From NCBI GenBank assembly GCA_963854835.1, contig OY978525.1:53469448-53533447 (forward strand): DNA of 64,000 bases, given 5' to 3'. This DNA comes from Megamerina dolium (Eukaryota; Arthropoda; Insecta; Diptera; Megamerinidae). A model generated the notes under the pieces. That model was given only the letters and a program-made list of their open reading frames with translations, searched no databases and was not told where the DNA came from. A program made the translations under genes and the position numbers. Positions 1 to 10,632 of the stretch are shown here, piece after piece (position 1 is the stretch's first letter; each line of letters begins with the position of its first letter).

Positions 1-4
1 TCAA

Positions 5-265
5 TTGCCGCATCTATCAACAAATGCATGCTTTAACCCACAGCCTATACTGTCTCAACCCTCTCAATCAACTTATGCGAATGTAGCCAAGCAAATTCCT
101 GCTTCTGCCGCCGCTCCGCCGGCTCCAGGCCTTACATCAATGCTCACAGTTTTTACTGCAAAAATTGAAAAATTTATGGACTTCATGAAGAATATGATAA
201 ACAGCTTAATGCAAAACATGATCCAAAATCAAAATTTAATTGTTGAACTTTTGAAATCCAAATGA
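5..265 (+). pseudogene. Jockey-clade ORF1 (gag-like) C-terminal remnant
   Basis: An open frame entering from the window edge encodes the last part of an ORF1 nucleic-acid-binding protein of a Jockey-type non-LTR retrotransposon. What is visible is a Pro/Ala-rich linker (YANVAKQIP) followed by a Met/Asn-rich amphipathic tail. The tail closely resembles the end of the fuller ORF1 at 57162-58736, which has the same YASV/YANV box and a QNM..FM.SM tail. There is no ATG at position 5; the frame simply continues from upstream. The zinc knuckles lie outside the window. The frame ends just before the endonuclease remnant, as expected for ORF1/ORF2 order. Confidence 0.7.
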
Positions 266-266
266 T

Positions 267-1343
267 TGAAATTAAAGTTTGCTTTGGAATGCCAACGGCC
301 TAAGCCAACATATTCTAGAAGTTAACAGCTTTTTGAAAAGAAATAACGTTGATATTATGCTTATTTCTGAAACTCATTTGACGCAGAAAAATTGTTTTAA
401 AATTTTAGGCTACACATTTTATCATTCGATTCATCCTGACAGAAAAGCTTGCGGTAGAATTACCATAATGCATTACGAACTCAATAAACATTGCGAAAAG
501 TGTCTTCAATCTACAGCTATTTGCGTAAATAGCAGATATACTAAAACAGTATTTTGTGCTATTACTGTCCTTTTAGATTCACAATAAGCACAGAACAGTT
601 TCGTCTCTTTTTTAATGGCAAAACACACACACTAGGGGTCCAGGTTGATATCTCCTAAAAATCGTCAACTGTATAATGCTCTTGGAAGAGATCTAGACGT
701 TATCACTTCGGGTCATCCAACCTAATGGCCGGTAGACAACTAGGAGATTCTGAAGTTGATTGATTTTGGAATCATTAAAGGTATGAAACGCGAAGACATG
801 GCAGTAAAACCGTCTTTTGATTTATCATCGAATCACTCTCCAGTTTTAATAACATTAACGAAACTCAATATTATTCCTAATATCCAAAGCAGTTCAAAAA
901 TTGGAAGACATTCAGAAATAAAATAAGTGAAAAAATAAAAACCTATTTTTCTCTTAGTTCGCCACTAGAAATAGATAATGCAGTAAATCGTTTAAATAAA
1001 ACATTAAATGATGCAGTGACCGAAGCTACTCACAGCAAAAGCCACTCAGCTAATTCTATTATCACTTTCCAATCCGATATCGATAGTCTCATATCAACCA
1101 AAAGGAAAGCTAGGCGAGAATGGCAAAGAACCAGATCTCCAAATGCAGAACAGATATTAAACTAAGCTACAAAAGCTCTTAGAAAAGTACTGTATGGAGA
1201 CCGAAATCGAGCAGTTTATAAATGCCTAGAAAGGCTTGACCCTCAAAAAGTATTTAATTTTGCTTTATGGAGTGCTGCGAATAAATTTAAGTCTCCATAG
1301 ATAACAAACCGCCACTTAGAAAAACTAATAGATCATGTGTGCG
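267..1343 (+). pseudogene. Jockey-clade ORF2 remnant: endonuclease and pre-RT linker
   Basis: This is the apurinic-like endonuclease that nicks the target, from the same Jockey element. Seen: the start motif LLWNANGLSQH and the catalytic-region motif LISETHLT (279-587), matching HWNANGLSQH and MISETHF of the Jockey copy at 56038-57165. After 587 the frame is broken repeatedly, but the D-SSNHSP equivalent (about 820-845) and the linker up to ALWSAANKFKS (about 1260-1300) can be followed by eye. It stops exactly where the errantiviral LTR begins (AGTTAC at 1344). The RT domain is absent; I did not find it on the other side of the LTR element. Confidence 0.75.
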
Positions 1344-1457
1344 AGTTACGTATGTACTTCCACATACTCAACCATCCCCTGCAAGCATCGAACAAATCGA
1401 TGCCATAATGAAAAAATATCTAAACAAAGTCAACGACACTTATGTATAACATACATA

Positions 1458-3109
1458 CAGTGGCTCACAGCTTATTTCGTACAGTGTATATATTTTTATG
1501 TACATGGCTGTAACATCGAAACTAAAAAACTTATCGATAAGTTTTGAATGTAGATGTCTGTGTATGTGTTTATTAAACCTAATAAGAAAACGGGGAACCC
1601 CAAAAATTTTTCTTTTTGTTATGCAAGAGAGAAAAACTATTGATCAGCTGATTTTCAGCTCACATCTTATTTCGTACACAAACTTCAATGTAAGTAAGTT
1701 TCATTCTGCCGCGCAGTTACAAAGTTTTTTTTGAATTGTATGAGTTTTTGGACCTTTTTAACTATTATAACAATTTTTATTATTATTATTTTAAATAGTT
1801 AAAGTGCTGTAAATTAAACATTTAGCTTTATGGGTCATCGTACAACGATGGAACAGCGTAAACTGGTAATTAACCATTTTAGGAAAGGTCAGAGTGTGCG
1901 AAAAATTGCTGAAATGACAAATTTAAGTGCCTCAACTGTCCAATACATCATTCAACGCTTCGTTCGCGAAAATCGGTTGGAGAACAAGGGCAGAGAAGCA
2001 CCTAATAAGATTTTCAACGCATCAGACGAGCGTTATATTGTACGAAAAATTAAGAAAAATCCAAAGTTATCCGCTCCGAAGTTGGCTGCAGAGGTTCAGC
2101 GTGAAATAGGAAAATCATCCAGTGCTGAAACTGTCCGACGTGTGCTGCGCAATCATGACTTGAACGGTCGAGTAGCCCGAAAGAAACCATTCATTTCGAA
2201 AATGAATATACAACGCCGACTTGACTTCGCCAAAGAGCATATTATTAATACTCCTGCGTTCTGGAATACCGTTATTTTCGCGGATGAGTCTAAGTTTAAT
2301 ATTTTTGGCTCGGACGGAATGTCATATGTTTGGCGTAAAGCTAATACCGAGCTAAACAAGGAGAACCTTAAGCCCACAGTGAAGCATGGTGGCGGTAGCG
2401 TGATGGTTTGGGCCTGTATGTCAGCAGCCGGAGTAGGTGAATTGGTTTTTATTGAGGGAACAATGGACAAAATGAAGTACCTCGAGATTCTGAAAAACAA
2501 TTTACTTCAAAGTGCAGACAAACTGGGTTTGCGGGAAGAATTTCGGTATTACCAAGATAATGACCCAAAACACAAATCTGGGATTGTGCAATCTTGGCTT
2601 ATTTGAACTGCTCACACTTGATGTCTCCACCACCACAGTCACCTGACATGAATGTGATTGAAAATCTTTAGTCTATTTTGGACAATAAAATAAGAACACA
2701 CAAGATTTCTAATAAGCAAGACCTAAAGAAGGTACTGATGGAGGAATGGAAAAAAATCACACCAGACATCACTCAAAAATTGGTGGATTCAATGCCAAGT
2801 AGACTCCAGGCTGTCATTAACGCTAAGGGATGTCATACTAAATATTAAAATCAACTTACTTTGTTTTTAGTTTGAACTTAAAGAGACTGTACGAAATAAG
2901 CTGTGACATGAATTTTCCTATTTTTTTCTTATTTTATTTTTTTATAGTGTCAAACACTAAAATTTTGAAAAAGTAAATTTTGGAAAATAAAAAACAAACC
3001 TTCCTTTCAAAAATGGCATTTATATTTTGTTCAAATTTTTGCTATATTAGGAATTACGACTGCAGCAATTTTTAAACTGTCACTGTACGAAATAAGCTGG
3101 GAGCCACTG
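1458..3109 (+). mobile_element. Tc1-like DNA transposon, copy A (inactive)
   Basis: A complete 1652-bp element flanked by TA (1456-1457 and 3110-3111). The ends are CAGTGGCTCACAGC and its complement. It has IR/DR architecture: the transposase-site core CTTATTTCGTACA occurs at the outer end (1458-1486) and again inside (about 1656-1680), mirrored at 2885-2906 and 3081-3109. This gives arms of about 223 bp. It is nearly identical to copy B at 32319-33969. The transposase is broken. The element is younger than the errantivirus LTR it interrupts. Confidence 0.95.
1830..2850 (+). pseudogene. Tc1-like transposase, frameshifted
   Basis: The same gene as the intact 346-codon transposase of copy B, from the ATG at 1830. 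Residues up to the second catalytic Asp (QDNDPKH) are readable. A single missing G near 2604 (ATTTGAACTG against ATTTGGAACTG) creates a stop. Downstream, TGG has become TAG at 2669-2671, and there is a 1-bp insertion near 2837. The C-terminal third with the catalytic Glu therefore cannot be made from this copy. The protein would be a DD34E cut-and-paste transposase; this copy is dead. Confidence 0.95.
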
Positions 3110-3533
3110 TAAGTGCCGTTGCCCAGGTAAACATCCAAAGTCAGCGACACTTACGTAAGAATATACAAAACTGCATAATTGTCGTTACCCGAAAACAATT
3201 ACTTGCAATGTAAACAAAAATTACATAAATGTCGTTGCACTGAGGATAGGCAGTATGAAAGTCGGCACAATTGTGGTCGATAAGCATATTGCAGCGAAAT
3301 CAATAATTTGAATTGAATGCAATCGACACTTGTAACATAAACAAATTGTACAAGTGCCGATGTAAAAATAAAAAACCAATAAACAATATCGGCATCGAAC
3401 TTATATGCCTCGTAATCAATTTTGTTTTTTTTTTCTCCCTTGATTTTCACTCTCTCTTTTGGACAATTTTCGGGCACTTGAAGTCATTTTTTGAACTTAA
3501 GTTGTTTTCTTTCTTTTTATTCAAACCCTTAAC

Positions 3534-3553
3534 TGGCGCAGTCTGGTGAAGAT
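3534..3553 (+). other. Primer-binding site, tRNA-Ser type
   Basis: TGGCGCAGTCTGG starts at the last LTR base. It matches the TGGCGCAGTC class of primer-binding site known from the 17.6/297 group of errantiviruses, which prime reverse transcription with tRNA-Ser. It fixes the 5' LTR end. Confidence 0.8.
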
Positions 3554-3688
3554 AATTTTCTAAAGAAAATTATAGAACCAACCGCTTAAAGTCGCGAAGT
3601 GCTTTTTCACAAAAATAAAGTGACTAAATTACAATGAAATAAAAATAATAAAATAAAGATAATAAAGTGACTAGATTATACAACTTAA

Positions 3689-4695
3689 ATGAGCAAATTC
3701 GACACCAACCGTAACATGGGAAACGACAACGAAGAACAAAAGGCGAGAGTGATAAGGTCACAGGAAGAATCGATCAACCACCTGCAAGCACAATTACAAA
3801 ATTTGCAAATACAAAACCAGATGCAAATGCAACAGCAAAGGCAGTCATTGACACTACTGTCCCCAAAATACCTACTTCAACAGTTTAGGCAATTGAAATG
3901 CCTGGACGAAAATCACAACATAATGGCATTTATAAAGTCCGTCGAGGCAGTGATGGAACTATGCCCAGCGGATAACCAAGAACTGACGAATCTGGCAATG
4001 CAATAGTAGCCAACGAAAAAATCACCGGCAAAGCTGCAAACTACATCCAGGAACTAGGAAATAAACCAACATGGGGCGAAATTAAGGCAAAACTACTAGA
4101 CAACTTCAGGCCCAAAACAACATCCGGCGAGATTTTCAACAGATGCAGAAACATAAAAGTAAGCAATCTCAGAGAATTATTTGATTACTTTCAAAAGGCA
4201 AAATTTGAAATTAACCAAATTTACTTATTCGATGAACTTAAGCCAGAAATATATAAACCAGATAGGGTAGACATAGATTTAGTTAGTATATTAGTGGAGA
4301 GGATAGATATACCTATGCGAACACAACTAGATGAAAATAGTTCGCTTAACAATATCATAACCAAGTACACGAAAATTAAGGCGCTAGATGACACTAGAAC
4401 CATACACGTAAAACATAGGAAAAATACATACATTACTAACAAATCACAAAATAATAACAACTACACTAACACAATTACACAAAATAACCCAAACACAGAC
4501 ACCAGACGATACAACCAACAAAACTGGCAAAATTATGAATATAGACAAAATAATAATAGAGGTAATAACAGTAGTCAAACTAGAAATACCCTTATGAGCA
4601 TGAACACTAACAATTCTAGACTGACACCTGATCCTATGGAAATAGGTACCTTTCAGGAAACACAAAAAGAAAAAGATAATGAAGTAAATTTTTAA
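3689..4695 (+). pseudogene. Errantivirus gag, frameshifted
   Basis: Structural Gag protein. The start ATG at 3689 follows a leader of about 150 bp. The N-terminal part (3689-4006) has a Gln-rich coiled-coil-like stretch (HLQAQLQNLQIQNQ), then LLSPKYLLQQF and MAFIKSVEAVMELC of the capsid. The frame stops with TAG at 4004-4006, but the capsid-like sequence continues in another frame from about 3993 (GKAANYIQEL ... LRELFDYFQKAKFEINQIY) to the stop near 4695. The end is Asn-rich (YRQNNNRGNNSSQ) and lacks a CCHC zinc knuckle, as in many errantiviral Gags. There is one visible frameshift. The pol frame begins at its end. Confidence 0.85.
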
Positions 4696-5125
4696 TGCCG
4701 CCTCACGATCAAAACTACCAATAATAAATATTTCTATTGGAAGACAACAAATTAGATGTCTTATTGACACCGGTTCTACCACCAGTGTTATAAAGGGGGG
4801 AGCACTAGGGCAACAATATCCACAAATTTTAATAAAAAATTCATTGTTTTATAAAACACTCAACGGGTTAAATGAAATTAAATATGTAGTGACAACTCCG
4901 TTTCCAAAGGAATTCGGTTGCTCCGGTACGCTACAATGGAAATTAGTAAAATTTTCAAACAACAATTTTTCCGCTATAATAGGAGACAACTTTTTACAAG
5001 CTCTAAAAGCAAAAGTTAACTATGAACAGGAATATGTCGAAATTTTAGACAATAAACTTTACTTTGAAGAATATAATTATCCTGAATATATCGAAAATAT
5101 TTGCAATTTGCAACAAACAAAATAG
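4694..5125 (+). pseudogene. Errantivirus pol: aspartic protease
   Basis: Retropepsin domain at the start of pol, which would cleave the Gag-Pol polyprotein. The active-site triad context CLIDTGSTTSV is at about 4757-4790 and the flap/C-terminal motif AIIGDNFLQAL at about 4975-5005. The frame is open from the end of gag to a stop at 5123-5125 (TAG), which separates it from the RT. No ATG is needed, because pol is normally reached by frameshift from gag. The stop is probably a mutation, since RT-connection sequence continues directly after it. Confidence 0.85.
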
Positions 5126-6888
5126 TGTCATATAAAAGACCGTTTCAATTTATCTCACTTGAATGATGAAGAACGTCAAGCGACCTTAAGGTTGCTTACT
5201 GAGTTCAAAGATTTATTCTTTAGGGAAGGGACAAGTTATCTTGTACAATCGAGGTACATCACGAAATTATAACTACTAACGACAGGCCTTTATATTCTAA
5301 AATATATAGATACCAAAATTAAGTGCCAAATAAAAGATATGTTAGATCAGAAGATTATAAAAGAAAGCAATTCACCCTACAATAGTCCCCTATAGATTGT
5401 GGAGAAAAAGCTCGACATTTCAGGGAAAAAGAAATACAGAATCGTCATCGACTACAGGAAACTAAACGAATTCACTGTAGATGATAAATTTCCAATTCCG
5501 AATCTAAATTCACTGCTAGATAAATTAGGCAGGGCGCAATATTTTACGAATTTGGATTTGGCTAATGGGTTCCACCAAATACCGGTCAGGGAAGAAGATA
5601 GGGAAAAAACTGCGTTCTCAACACCATTTGGACACTATGAATTTATTCGTATGCCATTTGGTTTAAAAAATGCTACATCAACCTTTCAACGATTGATGAA
5701 TAAAGTCTTGACTGAGTATATCAATAAAATATGCGTCGTCTACATGGACGATATTCTAGTATTTGGTACTTCATTGGAGGAACATATAACGAATTTGAAA
5801 TTAATATTTAGAGCGCTAAGATTGGCAAAACTAAAAATACAGGTAGACAAATGTGACTTTCTGAAGAAAGAAACACAGTTCCTAGGCCACACATTGACAA
5901 TAGAGGAAATTAAACCAAATCCAGCTAAAGTCGAATTTATTCAAAATCTGAGAATTCCAAACACCACAAAGAAGATAAAATCATTTTTAGGAATGACAGG
6001 CTTTTACAGGAAATTTATGAGAGACTATGCAAAAATTGCTTACCCTATGACACAATACTTAAAAAAGGATAAAAAAATTAATGAATATGACTCTAGCTTC
6101 ATAGCCGCATTGGAAAAGTTAAACGATATAGTTACAAATTCACCAATTTTACGATATCTAAATTTCGCAAAAACGTTCAAAATAACCACAGATGTTAGCA
6201 ATTTCGCAATTCGAGCAGTCTTGTCTCAAGATGGACACCCCATTGCATATGCATCCAGGACCCTCAATAAACATGAAACAAACTACGCTACTATAGAAAA
6301 GGAATTATTAGCGATAGTATGGGCTGTAAATTATTTTCGGCCCTATGTCTTCGGTAGACAATTCGAACTGGAATGTGACCACCAACCACTGAAGTGGTTA
6401 ATGACAAAGTATTCAGGAAAAGATATAAGTCCAAGACTTCAAAGATGGTTAGTGAATCTGGGCGAATATAACTTTACCCTCGATTATATAAAAGAAAAAA
6501 CAATAATATCGCTGACTTTTTGAGTAGAATCAAAAACGATGAAATAATTGCACAACTAGAAATCTTTCAGGGTGACGAAGAAAACAATAGCATGTCAGTA
6601 GAAGTAGAGACGGCCCATTCTCAGGAAGAACATTTAAGTTTTGAAATTCCAATTTTAGATACTGTAGTTAATAGGTTCAAAACGCAAATAATTCTAACAC
6701 AAGATAAGCAAACGACTGTTGAGTTGATATTTAATCACAAACGAATTTTTATAGATAAAAATGATATCGATCAAAACAACGTACTAGATATTATCAGAAG
6801 ACATATAAAAAAAGGAAGAATAATGATCACGAGTATTATACAATTCAAAAAATTCTCGAGGAAGAGTTCTCTGCGAATCCCAATGTAA
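5126..6888 (+). pseudogene. Errantivirus pol: reverse transcriptase and RNase H
   Basis: The RT core is clear in 5399-6523: RIVIDYRKLNEFT, GFHQIPV, FGLKNATSTFQR and the catalytic VYMDDILVF. The thumb (FLGMTGFYRKF) and RNase H follow (TTDVSNFAIRAVLSQDG, TIEKELLAIVWA, ECDHQPLKWL). The upstream part (5126-5398) has at least one stop and frameshifts; a further frame change near 6520 leads into the RNase H/integrase linker (6520-6888). RNase H keeps its first Asp, but several small side chains around it differ from the common DASN form. Defective. Confidence 0.9.
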
Positions 6889-6938
6889 AATTTGTCAAAT
6901 GCTCCCGCCTGGCTAGAGATATAGAAAATGAAGAAGAA

Positions 6939-7813
6939 TTGAGAAAACAAATTGCCCTATTTCACAAAAACGAAAGTGGTCATTGTAGAATAACGGCAAC
7001 CTACGAGAAATTGAAGACAAGGCTATACATTCCTTATCTTAAAGAACAAATAAATAAAGTAATAAACAACTGTGACATATGTTCGGGGGGAAAATATGAC
7101 CGAAACCCAATAAAACGCAAATTTCAAATAACAGATACACCAAAATCCATCAACCAAACAATTCACGTTGATACTTATGTAAATAGCAAGCATTCGTTTA
7201 TTGTCTTCATTGACAAATTTTCGAAACACGCTACATGTTTACTACTTACAGATAGAAATAGCAGAACTCTTGTAAGTCAACTACAACAATTTTTGTCTAT
7301 TACGGGAAGAATAAAGAAAATAACATTTGACAATGAATTAACCAACGAAAATGTTAAAGAGTTCATGCGAAATGAGGGAATAGAATACCATATTACTAAA
7401 CCAAATAGTCATACCGGTAACAGCGACGTAGAAAAGTTAAATAACACAATTACAGAAAAAATAAGAACTCTAAACCTCGAACATTACTTGCCAATCACAC
7501 AACAAATTTATAAATTTATAAATTTATGTTTTATAATGATACATATCACAGTACAATCAAATGTACCCCAAATGAAGTACATAACCATATAGTAGATCAC
7601 GCAATAATTTACGAAAGGCTTTGCAAAGCAAAACAAGAAAGCATAGGGAAAGCAAATAGGAAAAGGGAAAACTACGCAGAATCAAGAGAGGAAGGATTCA
7701 TTAAAAATTATAAAAATCTAAGGCATAAAGAACAGCCAAAATTTAGGAAAAACCGTTACAAGGAATTCACACGAGTAACATTAAAAGACCCACTAACTTC
7801 GAGAATAGCTTAA
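6939..7813 (+). pseudogene. Errantivirus pol: integrase
   Basis: Integrase with an HHCC zinc finger (HKNESGHCR ... NNCDICSGG, about 6963-7090). The core has the first Asp in IHVDTYVNSKH, the second in ITFDNELTNE, and a Glu-region remnant in HTGNSDVEKLNN. The reading frame ends at 7592 and resumes in another frame at about 7526-7813 (CTPNEVHNHI, then a basic C-terminal tail with RKNRYKEFTRV). That is a frameshift over a short repeated TTTATAAATTTATAA stretch near 7505-7525, consistent with slippage. Confidence 0.88.
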
Positions 7814-7842
7814 TAAACACTAACACTAACGATACTTCTTAA

Positions 7843-9230
7843 ATTACAGATAGCTTTATGGACTTTAATAATAATCTTATTACCTTCAATACAAGGAAAT
7901 ATAACGACACACAAAATAACTCAAAATAACGGCTATGTAGAAATTGCTAAAAACAACCACAGCATCCCAGTAGTATCCGATTTAATTTTACACAAAGTAG
8001 ATATTCATGAAATAATAAATGTACTTTCACTAATGAACGACAACATACATATTCTAAATAATGACCAAAACGCATTCATAAAAAATCAAGTAGAAGTATT
8101 AGTAAGCACATTAAAAACAATAACACCCATCAGTAGACGAAAAAGGGGTCTAATAAACCTAGTAGGTAATGCATGTAAATATCTTTTTGGTACAATGGAT
8201 AATACAGACCAAGAAGATATCACCAATCATCTTAACACAGTCGATTCCAATTTGCATAACTCAATAACTGGACTAAATCAACAGATAAAAATTAACGATC
8301 ATTTTAACACAACAATACAATTAATCAATCAAAATGCTATTCTTTACAACCTAAAAGGTCTCCAGAAAGCAATAAGAGATATACTATCACAAAACTTTTA
8401 CATAGAAAAATTATTAATGTTAACTACTATTAGAAATCACATAGAACACATTCAGAGTTACATAACAACAGCACAAAATGGCATAAACGATGCAAGTATT
8501 CTAACAAAACAAGAAATACACAATTACGAAATTAATATAAATAAAATTTAGTATTTAAGAACAGCAATATTCGAGGTAAATAATGATTTAATATTTATAA
8601 TTAAAGTACCTAAAACATTTCATACCATACAAGTAACAACTATAATACCTATTCCTTACCTAAACAAAGAAATAAATGCTGAAATTGAAAACGTATTTAA
8701 ATATGATAATAAAACATATGTATACAAAGAAAATAACTATATAAACGAATGCGTTTTGTCAAAACACTGTACGATAGGAAAAACATGCGAATTAATAACA
8801 AATAAAAACACTGAAATTATAACCATTAACGATCATACACGAAGAATGCTAAAAACAACCCCATTTCAAGTAACTGCGAGCTGGAAAATAAAAACTTATA
8901 TGGAAACTTTAATATACAATACAATAATTATCCGCTGGAAATAGAAAACAAAAAATTTTCAAACAATGCGAATAGTTATGTTGACATTATTATCCTACCA
9001 AAGTTCAGCAATATTACATTTAATACTTCATTCACTATAGAGGAGATAAAATTAACAACAATAGAAAATCTAAATGAAATAAGAGAAATCAAGTACAAAA
9101 ACCAAATTATAATATACAGTGTACCAACAATTATAGTAATAATATCAATAACAATTACAATAATATTATTGTACAAAAATTGTCCAAGAGCGAATGAGAG
9201 AATTCAGAAGCATCCTTTATCGAAGGGGGG
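7843..9230 (+). pseudogene. Errantivirus envelope (env) gene, broken
   Basis: Envelope glycoprotein of baculovirus-F type, the feature that distinguishes errantiviruses from ordinary gypsy elements. Seen in order: a hydrophobic signal-peptide-like start (about 7850-7905, ILLPSIQGN), a luminal region, a basic RRKR cleavage motif followed by the conserved GLINLVG box (about 8135-8165), then a helical region to a TAG at 8549-8551. Beyond the stop the frame continues (cysteine-containing region about 8740-8900), is shifted near 8900-8980, and ends with a membrane anchor (IIVIISITITIILLY, about 9115-9175) and a short tail running into the 3' LTR. At least one stop and one frameshift make it non-functional. 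Confidence 0.85.
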
Positions 9231-9233
9231 AGG
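9222..9233 (+). other. Polypurine tract of the errantivirus
   Basis: GAAGGGGGGAGG lies immediately before the AGTTAC that starts the 3' LTR. This is the expected position and composition for the plus-strand primer. Confidence 0.85.
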
Positions 9234-9329
9234 AGTTACGTATGTACTTCCACATACTCAACCATCCCCTGCAAGCATCGACCAAATCGATGCCATAATG
9301 AAAAAATATCTAAACAAAGTCAACGACGT
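9234..9329 (+). repeat. Truncated 3' LTR of the errantivirus
   Basis: 96 bp match the first 96 bp of the 5' LTR (1344-1439) with about one mismatch (GAACAA/GACCAA). Homology then ends at ...GTCAACGAC and is followed by GTCAACG, a local 7-bp repeat. The remaining 440 bp or so of the LTR are missing, so the element's right end and target duplication are lost. Confidence 0.85.
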
Positions 9330-10469
9330 CAACGTAATTTAGAAAAGGACAGCGGCAGACTATTTCAACATTTTACAAAAACAGCTTATTGCCGAAAAAG
9401 TTTTTATTATATTATTCCAAATACCAAATACCAAAGCCAATTTTTTGCTTGTATATCCTGTAATAGAAACAAATATTGCTATCAATATAGCTGACTATTT
9501 AACAGAAGAGAATGATAATGGCTCTAATACGTTGGACCAAACGCGATGCGGCTAGATCGTAGTTTTTAAAAAAATTTATTTTCGCTTTGTAACACAGCGT
9601 TGGACTGAATTTATGCAATAGCTTGTATTTTATTTCAAAATAAGAAAGGGCTAGAAAAAAGCCACGAAGCTATATCCTAAATTTCGAAGCTAAATGACAA
9701 AGGAAAAAGAGATAGATCTAGCCTCAAAAAGGTTAAATTGGCAGCATTGATAATAACTATTAACGACGACAGAATATTAAAGAATATTAAAGTTGCGCCC
9801 ATCTTTTAACTCTAATCGGTTCTCAGTGAATTTGACAGAATGTGACGTCACAGTATTTCCAAGATTTCAATTCATTCATTCTTCCTCATTTTTTATATAA
9901 TTAATAATTATATTATATAAGTATACTATAAGTAACGAAGTAAGGCAATCCGACAGAGGAAGTTTGATGCTCTCATTTTGAAATAAGTGTATAGGAGAAA
10001 ATCAAAAGACAGTATTGTGAAATCTATCAAAGTGAAAAATTCGAAAATATTTTGTCATATTAAGCCTCTGGTTGTGTATAAGGGTTAAACATCTCACATG
10101 CATTGGTTTATTCTTTCTTTATTCTGTTTATTCTTTTTTTTTCTTTATTTTAATTGCATCAGCTTATAAATTTTAATCATTTTATTGTTACATATGTAAA
10201 AACATTTAAAAAATCGCATAGTTAAATTAAAATATAAATTTATAGGAGCACGTAAAATACAGAGATCACTCATATCACGATATATATAGAGAAGTTTAGA
10301 ATTCAAGCGATTCGTAGAATCACCACACTGGAAAATGATACAGCAATTATGATTGCTTACATCTAAAACCAGAAATGGCGTGTTTATGTGTGTGAGAGAA
10401 AATTAGTGCCAATAAATAGGTTCCTCAGAGAGACGGAGTCTTCTGTTGGGAGAGTGATGTATAAGATTG
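9330..10469 (+). other. Intergenic stretch without recognisable gene
   Basis: AT-rich DNA. I recognise no domain, tRNA-like structure or clear repeat. Only short frames occur. It could be the ruined front part of the second errantivirus whose pol tail starts near 10470, but I see no motif to support that. Confidence 0.5.
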
Positions 10470-10602
10470 CACGAAAATAATAGGCCAAAGAAATAAACTG
10501 TCACCTCGGTTTAAGAAACAAGCAGCAGTGGAAGACAAAGGAAATAAAGTAAAAATTAGATTTCGTAACAGAATTATCTACAAGGACAATATCAAAACAT
10601 GA
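10470..10602 (+). pseudogene. Second errantivirus: integrase C-terminal tail
   Basis: A short basic frame ending in a TGA at 10600-10602 reads PRFKKQAAVEDKGNKVKI ... IIYKDNIK. This has the composition and position of the C-terminal tail of an errantiviral Pol, just upstream of env. The env start lies about 30 bp downstream, as usual. The rest of pol is not recognisable upstream. Confidence 0.55.
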
Positions 10603-10632
10603 CCCTAAATATAATTTCTGTCAGGACAGGAA

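Larger units (their letters stand above)
1344..3534 (+). repeat. 5' LTR of the errantivirus, interrupted by Tc1
   Basis: The LTR begins AGTTACGTATG at 1344 and ends ...CTTAACT at 3534, so the ends form the short inverted repeat AGTTA/TAACT typical of this group. The first 96 bp recur at 9234-9329. A 1652-bp Tc1 element (1458-3109) with duplicated TA lies within it. Removing the transposon and one TA leaves about 537 bp, an ordinary errantiviral LTR length. The second half, 3112-3534, holds no gene. Confidence 0.85.
1344..9329 (+). mobile_element. Degenerate errantivirus (gypsy/17.6-like LTR retroelement with env)
   Basis: A nearly complete insect endogenous retrovirus of the Metaviridae (errantivirus group): 5' LTR, Ser-type PBS, gag, protease, RT-RNase H, integrase, env, polypurine tract and start of the 3' LTR, all on the plus strand in canonical order. 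The evidence is the AGTTA...TAACT LTR ends, the PBS and the domain motifs given in the separate entries. Every gene carries stops or frameshifts, so this copy is defective. The 3' LTR is cut after 96 bp. A Tc1 transposon sits inside the 5' LTR. It interrupts the Jockey remnant on its left side. Confidence 0.9.
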
